The notes beneath the pieces were generated by a model that was not told the DNA's origin, made no database searches, and was given only the letters and a program-made list of their open reading frames with translations. Position numbers and translations under genes: made by a program. From Bacteroidota bacterium (GTDB lineage: Bacteria; Bacteroidota; Ignavibacteria; Ignavibacteriales; Ignavibacteriaceae): 35,734 nt of DNA. The DNA lies in assembly GCA_022564295.1 (NCBI GenBank), contig JADFLR010000039.1:1-35734 (forward strand), in the 5' to 3' direction. This document shows positions 8,142 to 14,898 of the stretch, in pieces. The first letter of the stretch is position 1. Each line of letters starts with the position of its first letter.

Positions 8142-9046
8142 TTGTTATTATAGGACCAACCTGCTCTGGCAAATCATATCTTGGATTAAAATTAGCACAA
8201 CTAATAAACGGCGAAATTATTTCGGCTGATAGCAGGCAGATTTATAAAAGATTAAACATCGGAACTGCTAAACCAACCTCAGAAGAACTTCAAAAAATAA
8301 AACACCACTTTATAAATATTTTAAATACGGATGAAGATTATGATGCAAATAAATTTTCTATTGATGCTGAAAATGTTATTGATGATATTCATAAAAGGAA
8401 AATGACCGCAATGGTTGTAGGGGGATCCGGGTTATATGTAAAAGCATTAATTGAGGGTATTGTTGACAGTGCCGATAAGGATGAGAATTTAAGAAATGAA
8501 CTGTTTGCTAAAAAAGAAAAATACGGAAATGAATTTCTTTATAATGAATTAATAAAAGTTGATCCAATCAGTGCAGAGAAAATGCTTCCGCAAAACTGGA
8601 AAAGAGTTATAAGAGCATTAGAAGTTTTTTATCTTACCGGCAAACCAATCTACCAGCACCACAGCAACCAAAATAAAAACTCAAAGTTCAGCTTTTATCA
8701 AATTGGATTAAATTGGGATAGGGAAGCACTGTATTCCAGAATTGAGCAGCGTATCGATATGATGATTGAAGATGGTTTGGTTTATGAAGTGATGGATATT
8801 CTTAATGATGGTTATGATAAAAATCTCAATTCTCTAAACACAGTTGGATACAAAGAGATCATTTCTTATTTAGAGAAAGAAATAACTTTAAGCAGAGCAA
8901 TCGAATTAATTAAAAGAAATACACGTCGTTATGCAAAACGACAGCTTACTTGGTTTAGAGCAGATAAGAGAATAAGGTGGTTCAATGTTTCATCTCAAGA
9001 TGATATAGATGATCTGACTCTTCAATTAATAAATAATATCGATTAA
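8126..9046 (+). CDS. miaA: tRNA dimethylallyltransferase
   Basis: MiaA adds a dimethylallyl group to A37 of tRNAs that read UNN codons. The protein starts at a GTG inside the end of pcm (VIVIIGPTCSGKSYLG). Visible motifs are the P-loop GPTCSGKS (10-17), SADSRQIYKRLNIGTAKP (33-50), the HHFINI segment, MVVGGSGLYVKALIEG and RRYAKRQLTWFRAD near the C-terminus. At 306 residues it is full length. Translation is probably coupled to pcm through the overlap. Confidence 0.95.
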   Translation: MGQRVIVIIGPTCSGKSYLGLKLAQLINGEIISADSRQIYKRLNIGTAKPTSEELQKIKHHFINILNTDEDYDANKFSIDAENVIDDIHKRKMTAMVVGGSGLYVKALIEGIVDSADKDENLRNELFAKKEKYGNEFLYNELIKVDPISAEKMLPQNWKRVIRALEVFYLTGKPIYQHHSNQNKNSKFSFYQIGLNWDREALYSRIEQRIDMMIEDGLVYEVMDILNDGYDKNLNSLNTVGYKEIISYLEKEITLSRAIELIKRNTRRYAKRQLTWFRADKRIRWFNVSSQDDIDDLTLQLINNID

Positions 9047-9086
9047 ACGACCACTACTGCCTTTCAGATGGAAAATTGTTATCACA

Positions 9087-9169
9087 ATGGAAAGATGAAT
9101 AATCTTATAATAAACTGGTGGAATTTTTTATTATTACCACGTTCTATCTTAACCAAACAATCTTTCCAT
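9087..9169. repeat. Inverted-repeat element downstream of miaA
   Basis: A perfect ten-base inverted repeat (ATGGAAAGAT at 9087, ATCTTTCCAT at 9160) frames 63 bases. Inside it is a second GTGG/CCAC pair around a T-rich centre (GAATTTTTTATTATT). It could be a small mobile hairpin element or part of a terminator for pcm-miaA. It lies wholly between miaA and the atuA-like gene. Confidence 0.45.
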
Positions 9170-9249
9170 CCAATGCATCCCTGCTTTTCAATTCCAATTA
9201 CTTTATATTAATAATATTAATATTAAAGAATAATGTACGCGGAGTTTGA

Positions 9250-10620
9250 TTGAAAGACAAAATAAGAATTGCATCGGGGCAGGGCTTTTGGGGAGACCTT
9301 CCCGAAGCGCCGGTTCAGCAAGTAACGAAGGGTGATGTTGATTACCTTGTGATGGATTATCTTGCCGAGGTTACAATGTCAATCCTGCAAAAACAAAAAA
9401 ACAGGAATCCAAATCTCGGTTACGCACGTGACTTACCAGAACTTATGAAAAAAATATTATCTATCTGTTTAAAAAAAAACATTAAGGTTATTACTAACGG
9501 CGGAGGTGTAAATCCTGCTGACTGTGCTGATGAAATTTTAAAACATGCAGTTGATTTAGGAATTGAAAAACTAAAAATAGCAGTTGTTTTAGGCGATGAT
9601 ATTCACGATCGTTTGGATGAACTTGTTGAAGCAGGCATCGAACTAAATAATATGGAAACCGGTGAATCAATTAAATCAGTTAAACATAAAATACTAAGCG
9701 CAAATGTTTACTTTGGAGCAATGCCGATTGTTGAAGCATTAAGTAATGGAGCCGATATTGTTATAACAGGAAGAACAACCGATACCGGTTTAACCCTTGC
9801 TCCAATGATCTACGAATTTGATTGGGATGAAAAAGACTACGACCTTATGGCAGTGGGAACTGTTGCGGGGCATATTTTAGAATGCGGTGCTCAATCAACG
9901 GGCGGTAACTTTTTAGGTGATTGGCAATCGGTTGAAAACATGGCAGAGATCGGCTTCCCGATAGCTGAAGCATTTCCTAATGGTGAAGTTATCATTACAA
10001 AACACGAAAACACCGGCGGAAAAGTTTCTTACGAAACTGTTGCAGAACAGCTTATTTATGAAATTGGCGATCCTACAGATTATATCACTCCTGATTGTGT
10101 TGCTGATTTTACTTCGATAAAACTTGAAGATCTTGGCAATAATAGGGTTAAAGTTTATAATGTAAAAGGGAAACCGGAAACGGAATTTTATAAAGTATCT
10201 TGTTCATACGAGGACGGATATTCTGCTGTTGGCTCGTTAACATATTCCTGGCCTCAGGCATTATCAAAAGCAAAAGCTGCCGATATGATCTTGAGAAAAA
10301 GATTATATAATCTAGGTCTTCAGTTTGATGAAATTCGTACCGAGTTTATCGGTTACAATGCAACACATGAATCATTGGCTAAAGTAATTGATGAAGATGA
10401 CATCAACGAAATTGTATTAAGGGTAGCTGTTCGTTCACACGATAGAGATGCCGTAAAAAGATTTGGTCAGCAAATCGCACCATTAATTCTTACAGGTCCG
10501 CCGAGCGTAACAGGTTTTGCCGGAGGAAGACCAAAACCTAGTGATGTTGTGGCATACTGGCCTGCACTAATTCCAAAAAAATTGGTTACACCTAAAGTTA
10601 AAATTCTTAATTTATCCTGA
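9250..10620 (+). CDS. AtuA family (DUF1446) protein
   Basis: The protein starts at a TTG with GGAG five bases upstream (IRIASGQGFWGDLPEAP) and carries the DUF1446/AtuA signature: GDVDYLVMDYLAEVTMSIL, VITNGGGVNPADC, ADIVITGRTTDTGLTLAP, HILECGAQSTGGNFLGDW, ITKHENTGGKVSYETVAEQ, and PPSVTGFAGGRPKPSDVV near the end. AtuA belongs to acyclic terpene/isoprenoid degradation in Pseudomonas, where it is one longer protein. The exact reaction is not settled, so that link is by family only. Here the DUF1446 part stands alone; its missing C-terminal domain is the gene at 10988. The TGA stop at 10618-10620 lies inside a palindromic repeat, so the current C-terminus may have been set by the element's insertion. 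Confidence 0.88.
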   Translation: MKDKIRIASGQGFWGDLPEAPVQQVTKGDVDYLVMDYLAEVTMSILQKQKNRNPNLGYARDLPELMKKILSICLKKNIKVITNGGGVNPADCADEILKHAVDLGIEKLKIAVVLGDDIHDRLDELVEAGIELNNMETGESIKSVKHKILSANVYFGAMPIVEALSNGADIVITGRTTDTGLTLAPMIYEFDWDEKDYDLMAVGTVAGHILECGAQSTGGNFLGDWQSVENMAEIGFPIAEAFPNGEVIITKHENTGGKVSYETVAEQLIYEIGDPTDYITPDCVADFTSIKLEDLGNNRVKVYNVKGKPETEFYKVSCSYEDGYSAVGSLTYSWPQALSKAKAADMILRKRLYNLGLQFDEIRTEFIGYNATHESLAKVIDEDDINEIVLRVAVRSHDRDAVKRFGQQIAPLILTGPPSVTGFAGGRPKPSDVVAYWPALIPKKLVTPKVKILNLS

Positions 10621-10633
10621 ATTCAATTCAGGA
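10615..10633. repeat. Left hairpin of the GIY-YIG cassette
   Basis: Nine-base perfect stem TCCTGAATT/AATTCAGGA around one base. It contains the stop codon of the upstream AtuA-family gene and is followed by GATCTCG, eleven bases from the GIY-YIG start. It matches the second hairpin of the gene-less element at 11346-11366 almost base for base. Confidence 0.7.
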
Positions 10634-10643
10634 TCTCGTAATA

Positions 10644-10952
10644 ATGAAAAAATATTTTGTTTACATATTATCTAGTAAAAACAAAACTCTGTATATTGGC
10701 TTTGCAGATATCTTAGCAAGAAGAATCTATGAACACAAGCTGGGCTTAAGTGATGGATTTACAAAAAAATATAATGTTAACAGATTTGTTTATTACGAGG
10801 TACATCCTACTTTAACAAAAACTGTTAAGAGAGAAAAACAATTGAAAAACTGGCATAGACAGTGGAAGATAAATTTAATGGAATCAACTAATAAAGATTG
10901 GAAAGATTTATATACTGAAATTTCTGATCCAATTAAAATTCTTTACACATAA
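10644..10952 (+). CDS. Stand-alone GIY-YIG endonuclease domain protein
   Basis: This 102-residue protein is a single GIY-YIG nuclease domain of the small UvrC-N-like type: VYIL (6-9) and LYIG (16-19) form the signature, ARRIYEH (25-31) supplies the conserved arginine, and E64 in KREKQLKNW is the likely metal-binding glutamate; it ends NKDWKDLYTE. Related small proteins are often annotated as 'putative endonuclease', and their role is unknown. It lies between the two AtuA-family genes, flanked on both sides by palindromes, which suggests it travels as a cassette. It has no DNA-binding domain beyond the nuclease fold. The sequence is AT-rich like its neighbours. Confidence 0.88.
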   Translation: MKKYFVYILSSKNKTLYIGFADILARRIYEHKLGLSDGFTKKYNVNRFVYYEVHPTLTKTVKREKQLKNWHRQWKINLMESTNKDWKDLYTEISDPIKILYT

Positions 10953-10961
10953 AATCTGAAG

Positions 10962-10982
10962 ATGCTGAAATGAATTCAGCAT
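10962..10982. repeat. Right hairpin of the GIY-YIG cassette
   Basis: Eight-base perfect stem ATGCTGAA/TTCAGCAT with a five-base loop. It ends five bases before the next gene's ATG, so it occupies the place of a ribosome site. It matches the first hairpin of the gene-less element at 11308-11328. Confidence 0.7.
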
Positions 10983-10987
10983 AAAGA

Positions 10988-11302
10988 ATGATGAAAATTA
11001 AACTAATAGATATTGCTCACGGAAGAAGCGGCGACAAAGGTGATGCTGCAAACATTGGGATTATCGCTTACAATGACAAAGGTTACGAAATAATTAAAAA
11101 GCATTTAACTGCCGAAAGAGTAAAAGAACATTTTATCGGTATTTGTAAAGGCAACGTTGATCGTTATGAATTACCAAATATCCGGGCATTAAATTTTATG
11201 CTGCACAATACTCTTGGCGGCGGTGGAACAGTTTCATTAAAACATGATGCACAAGGTAAAACACTCGCCGCAGCTTTACTGAGAATGGAATTGGATATTT
11301 AG
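10988..11302 (+). CDS. Small AtuA-related protein (AtuA C-terminal ferredoxin-fold domain)
   Basis: The 104-residue protein matches the C-terminal domain of long AtuA proteins: KLIDIAHGRSGDKGDAANIG, VDRYELPNIRALNFMLHNTL, GGGGTVSLKHDAQGKTLAAALL. In many organisms this domain follows DUF1446 in one chain; elsewhere it is a separate gene directly downstream. Two ATG codons in tandem (10988, 10991) are possible starts. It very probably works with the gene at 9250-10620, from which it is separated only by the GIY-YIG cassette. That cassette's right hairpin lies immediately upstream and may lower its translation. Confidence 0.8.
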   Translation: MMKIKLIDIAHGRSGDKGDAANIGIIAYNDKGYEIIKKHLTAERVKEHFIGICKGNVDRYELPNIRALNFMLHNTLGGGGTVSLKHDAQGKTLAAALLRMELDI

Positions 11303-11304
11303 AC

Positions 11305-11369
11305 GTCATGCTGAACTTGTTTCAGCATCTGCTAATGCAAACAAAACCCTGAATTGAATTCAGGGTGAC
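11305..11369. repeat. Gene-less two-hairpin element (MITE-like)
   Basis: The element starts GTCA and ends TGAC. Hairpin one is ATGCTGAA/TTCAGCAT (11308-11315, 11321-11328) and hairpin two is ACCCTGAATT/AATTCAGGGT (11346-11355, 11357-11366), with 17 bases between them. Seen on the opposite strand the order is the same as around the GIY-YIG gene, but without the gene. It begins three bases after the upstream stop. Confidence 0.7.
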
Positions 11370-11400
11370 AAAAATACAAGTTAATAAAACTGGAATAATC

Positions 11401-12502
11401 ATGTACGAAGAAGAACATAAAGAATTAAAATCTTATAAAGACAAAGTAGAAAAACTTCGGGGGTATCTTTGACATTGCCGGTAAAGAGTCAAAGATAAAA
11501 GAACTTCAAGCACAAACCGAAGAACCTTCATTCTGGAATGACAAGGTAACCGCACAAAAGATATTACAGGCAATTAAATCACGAAAGACCTGGGTGGATA
11601 TGTGGGAAAAACTCAATAAAAAAGTTATCGAGTTAGATGAGTTCATTCAGTTAGCACAAATGGAAGAAGACGAATCATTTTCGTCTGATATCTTAAATGA
11701 AATTTCTGAATTGAAGAAAGACGTTGAAAATGTTGAATTTAAAAATATGCTCGGTGGGAAAGATGATGATAAAAACTGTCTGTTAACAATTCATTCCGGT
11801 GCAGGCGGCACAGAAGCACAGGATTGGGCAGATATGCTTTTTAGAATGTATTTGCGATGGGGTGAACAAAATAACTATAAGATGACAATTCTAGATATAC
11901 TTGACGGAGAAGGAGCAGGAATAAAAAGTACAACTATCGAAGTAGTTGGTGAATTTGCCTATGGTTATTTAAAAGCAGAAAATGGTGTTCATCGGCTTGT
12001 AAGAATTTCCCCGTTCGATTCCAATAAAAGAAGACACACATCCTTTGCATCTGTGTTTGTTATTCCTGAAGTTGATGATACAATTGAGATTGAGATAAAT
12101 CCTTCAGATCTTCGTGTTGATACATATCGTGCAGGAGGAAAGGGTGGTCAAAACGTTAACAAGGTTGAAACCGCTGTTAGGATTACTCACATTCCAACAA
12201 AAACTGTAGCTGCCTGCCAGAGTGAACGATCTCAGTTGCAGAACAGAACTAATGCTATGAAAATGTTAAAATCAAAATTGTACCAGCTTGAACTTGAAAA
12301 ACAAAATGCGGAATTAGATGAAGTAGAAAAAAGTAAAATGAAAATAGAATGGGGAAGCCAGATTCGTTCTTACGTTTTTCATCCTTACAATATGGTTAAA
12401 GATCATCGTACTAATGAAGAGACTTCAAATGTACAGGCCGTTATGGATGGTGAGATAAATCAGTTCATCAAAGCTTACTTATCAAAGTTCAGCGAAAACT
12501 AA
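11401..12502 (+). CDS. prfB: Peptide chain release factor 2, with programmed +1 frameshift
   Basis: RF2 recognises UGA and UAA and triggers peptide release. The first 23 codons (11401-11469) end at an in-frame TGA (11470-11472); skipping one T at 11470 continues in the frame from GAC 11471 to the TAA at 12502, giving about 366 residues, the usual RF2 length. Visible motifs are SPF (about 203-205), the UGA-reading tripeptide of RF2, and GGQ (about 248-250) in [20 protein letters not shown], the peptidyl-transferase centre motif. The 11594 ATG is only an internal methionine. The frameshift autoregulates synthesis: low RF2 slows termination at the TGA and favours the shift. The end is 14 bases before the next gene. 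Confidence 0.96.
11455..11473 (+). promoter_or_regulatory. prfB programmed +1 frameshift site
   Basis: The site reads CTT CGG GGG TAT CTT TGA C. It has the classic parts: a G-rich Shine-Dalgarno-like stimulator (CGGGGG) a few bases upstream, the slippery CTT T, and an in-frame TGA followed by C, a poor termination context. After the shift the frame is open for 343 codons of RF2. Confidence 0.95.
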
Positions 12503-12516
12503 ACCGATAATTAAAT

Positions 12517-12846
12517 TTGAAAAAGAAAAATCCTAATAAGAACACAGACTTTTTTAATAAGGTTTATGCTGTTGCAAAACAAATTCCTTACGGAAAGGTT
12601 ACTACATACGGACACATCGCTGAAGTGTGCGGAATAAAATCTTCTGCACGAACTGTTGGCTGGGCATTAAATGGATGCGGGAGAGACATCCCTGCTCACA
12701 GAGTTGTTAATCGCTACGGTGCATTAACAGGTAAACATCATTTTGGTGATCCAAATTTAATGGAAGATTTACTCAAAGAAGAAGGTGTTAAGTTTGATGA
12801 AAAGGGCTGCGTTCAACTTGAGAAGTATTTGTGGGTACCAAAATAA
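12517..12846 (+). CDS. Alkyltransferase-like protein (ATL, MGMT-family DNA-binding domain)
   Basis: The 109-residue protein is the DNA-binding domain of the O6-alkylguanine transferase family: VYAVAKQIPYGKVTTYGHIA, SARTVGWALNGCG and RVVNRYGALTGKHHF. Where true alkyltransferases have PCHR, this one has PAHR, with Ala60 in place of the alkyl-accepting cysteine. Known ATL proteins bind O6-alkylguanine without repairing it and hand it to nucleotide excision repair, so the same is inferred here. The start is a TTG at 12517 without a clear Shine-Dalgarno, 14 bases after prfB, so it is probably cotranscribed. Confidence 0.9.
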   Translation: MKKKNPNKNTDFFNKVYAVAKQIPYGKVTTYGHIAEVCGIKSSARTVGWALNGCGRDIPAHRVVNRYGALTGKHHFGDPNLMEDLLKEEGVKFDEKGCVQLEKYLWVPK

Positions 12847-12868
12847 TCAAGATATTCTTAATCTTTTT

Positions 12869-12944
12869 CTTGAACCTGAATTTGAACCTGAACTTCTATA
12901 AAATGTGATTTCAGATAAAGTTAAAGTTCAAGATTAAGTTCAAG
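12869..12944. repeat. Long imperfect inverted repeat between converging genes
   Basis: Two 26-base arms (12869-12894 and 12919-12944) with about 20 Watson-Crick pairs and additional G-T pairs are separated by 24 bases. Each arm is built of CTTGAAC-type units (TTGAACCTGAA on the left, AAGTTCAAG on the right). It sits between the converging ATL gene and the 12959-13885 gene. It could act as a bidirectional terminator in RNA, but there is no clear U-run. Confidence 0.5.
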
Positions 12945-12958
12945 TCTATTAAATAAAT

Positions 12959-13885
12959 TTACTCTGAGTATCTTCTAATATTTATTGAGGAAACACCGCA
13001 ATCAATTTGTATAAATATTTTCTTTTCTGCATCGTTAAATCCTTCGGTTCTGTAAAGACCCGATTTAATTTTAATAAATTCGTAAATATTTTTTGATGAA
13101 AGCACATCATCCAACTTTATCTGGCAGCCAACTTCTTTTGGTACCAAAATATCAATGTTTGATGCACCAGCTTCAATGTTTAATCTTGTTTCATCAGATA
13201 AAGTACCTAATTTAACATCTAATGAAGCCGCACCCATACCAACATAAATATTCTCAATTTTAAATTTTGTTAAGTCAAGATTCATTGCTGCTGCCCCGCC
13301 ATCAATATTTATATCCCAGACTGGATTTTCATTGAGAGCAATTTCCACCCTGTTCTTGAATTTATTTTTACCAAGATGGAAAATTGTTTTGTTCATTTTC
13401 AGCTTTAGCTTGCTTACGTTATCGTAATCAATCTTTGTCAGTTTATAGTGTCTTTCAATCCCCTCTGTTTTAACAAAGATTAATTCACTTGTGGTATCTC
13501 CTATGTTAAAACTGCCCAAACCTGCTTCAAGATAGAACTTTGCTTTTGCAATGCTTGTATCGAAAGATTCCCGGTATTCTGTAATTGCAAAATTATAATC
13601 TTCACCACCATTTAATACTAATTCAAAATCTCCCTTAATAAAATCGGTTGTAAGTTTAACTGAAGTAAACAGGATTAGAGCAAGTAAAATTGCTGCCGCA
13701 CCTGCTAAAGCACTTTTACCAAATTTATTCTTCACCAACATGGATATTCCTATCAAGACGAGTAAGATTGGCCAGAACTGCCAGAGATCTCCCCAGTGAA
13801 CATTGATTGACGAAAAATTATTTAAGAGGACCAATAAACCCAATACTATAAAAAGGGTTCCCCAAAAAATTTTAGATGTTTTCAT
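12959..13885 (-). CDS. LiaF-like membrane protein (DUF5668-type N-terminus, toast-rack-like C-terminus)
   Basis: The N-terminus has about three membrane helices (FWGTLFIVLGLLVLLNNF, FWPILLVLIGISMLV, ALAGAAAILLALILFTSV), the pattern of LiaF and DUF5668 proteins. The C-terminal half is a repeated short-strand beta region (AAAMNLDLTKFKIENIYVGM, GASNIDILVPKEVG, CGVSSINIRRY), as in the 'cell-wall-active antibiotic response' or toast-rack domains. Such proteins sense or report envelope stress, usually with PspC. The gene lies 19 bases after the PspC gene on the same strand, so the two form an operon. The signal sensed cannot be deduced. Confidence 0.75.
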   Translation of the reverse strand: MKTSKIFWGTLFIVLGLLVLLNNFSSINVHWGDLWQFWPILLVLIGISMLVKNKFGKSALAGAAAILLALILFTSVKLTTDFIKGDFELVLNGGEDYNFAITEYRESFDTSIAKAKFYLEAGLGSFNIGDTTSELIFVKTEGIERHYKLTKIDYDNVSKLKLKMNKTIFHLGKNKFKNRVEIALNENPVWDINIDGGAAAMNLDLTKFKIENIYVGMGAASLDVKLGTLSDETRLNIEAGASNIDILVPKEVGCQIKLDDVLSSKNIYEFIKIKSGLYRTEGFNDAEKKIFIQIDCGVSSINIRRYSE

Positions 13886-13904
13886 AGCAGTTTGCTTTTA
13901 TAAT

Positions 13905-14429
13905 TTAATTCCTGGTTGCTTTAATTATTATACCCACGCCTATAGCTATTAAAATAATAGGCCAGTAATCACCAAAATCAAAATAGGGAAACAGGTTGTC
14001 TAATAGAAATAAAATTCCTAGTAATATTAAAATTGTACCGCCAAAAACTTTTTTATTGCTTCGGGCTTCGTCCACAATCTTATTAATTTCGTTTGTTGCT
14101 TCATTAACCTTTTTGTTTATTTCAGCAGTAAAGCTATTTGAATCAAACTTTGATGATTCTTGGTTCGTATTTGAATTTGATTCTTCACTATCAGAATCTG
14201 TTTGATGCGTTTGTGAATCTTGTGCCGCCGATTGGAAAATAATTTGTTCTTCGGGTACAACTATCCAAAGAATAATGTATGCTATAATTCCTCCTCCGCC
14301 GATAAAAATGCTTACAACAAACAGTACTCTAACTATTGTAGGATCTATATCGAAGTATTTTGCCAGTCCGGCGCAGACACCTGCGATCATTCTATCGATT
14401 CGGCTTCTGTATAATTTATTTGATTTCAT
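13905..14429 (-). CDS. PspC-domain membrane protein with C-terminal DUF5668-like segment
   Basis: Residues 1-62 are a PspC domain: [55 protein letters not shown] Ser/Gln/Asn-rich linker (about 68-100) leads to a helical stretch and a second membrane region ([40 protein letters not shown]) of the kind found in the neighbouring protein. PspC proteins belong to the phage-shock/envelope-stress response and are inner-membrane. No PspA or PspB is visible nearby, so this is a reduced form of the module. Confidence 0.85.
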   Translation of the reverse strand: MKSNKLYRSRIDRMIAGVCAGLAKYFDIDPTIVRVLFVVSIFIGGGGIIAYIILWIVVPEEQIIFQSAAQDSQTHQTDSDSEESNSNTNQESSKFDSNSFTAEINKKVNEATNEINKIVDEARSNKKVFGGTILILLGILFLLDNLFPYFDFGDYWPIILIAIGVGIIIKATRN

Positions 14430-14573
14430 TTTTGTTTACCAATTTTATCCTTAAGTCTAAAACAAAAATATGAAACCGGAGAGACTAAAGCACTTAATAT
14501 TCGGTGAAATGATGACAATCATCGGCGTATGGAGATAAAACTACAGTAATGGTACACGGTTTTGTGAATTTAT

Positions 14574-14627
14574 TTGTCATTGCAAAACAAGAGATTCTTC
14601 AGTCACAACGTTCCTTCAGAATGACAA
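14574..14627. repeat. Palindromic REP-like element (GTCAT...ATGAC)
   Basis: Starts TTGTCAT and ends ATGACAA, with AGAGATTCTTCAGTCACAAC and TTCAGAATGAC inside. The right side resembles the right arm of the element at 2990-3072, while the left arm is shortened or degenerate. Confidence 0.5.
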
Positions 14628-14898
14628 TGAAAAGCACATAATCAATTTACACTGTTTCTTACTAAATCCTTCAACCTCTTCCAGTTCAAATCTGTGTATT
14701 CCTGAATCCACTCTATGATTTCACTTGATATTCATAATAAGGTGTGTAAAATATATTTAGATTAGTACACATTCATTACTAATTTTGAACTAAATATTCT
14801 TATATTTCAATCTAAAATTTTCAAGATTTTTTGCCAATGTTGTTAATATCCCTTTTAATTTTTTTCAAAATCGAAAAACCAATTCCAAACGTACAAAT
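14628..14898. other. Non-coding stretch upstream of nadE, with a possible coding remnant
   Basis: AT-rich. On the minus strand 14733-14642 reads as 29 sense codons (EWIQEYTDLNWKRLKDL) closed by a TGA, and a neighbouring frame just upstream reads FYTPYYEYQVKS. Together they look like a decayed gene end, possibly a GIY-YIG protein tail because of the NWK..KDL ending and the adjacent hairpin element, but this is weak. No promoter for nadE was found with confidence. Confidence 0.3.
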
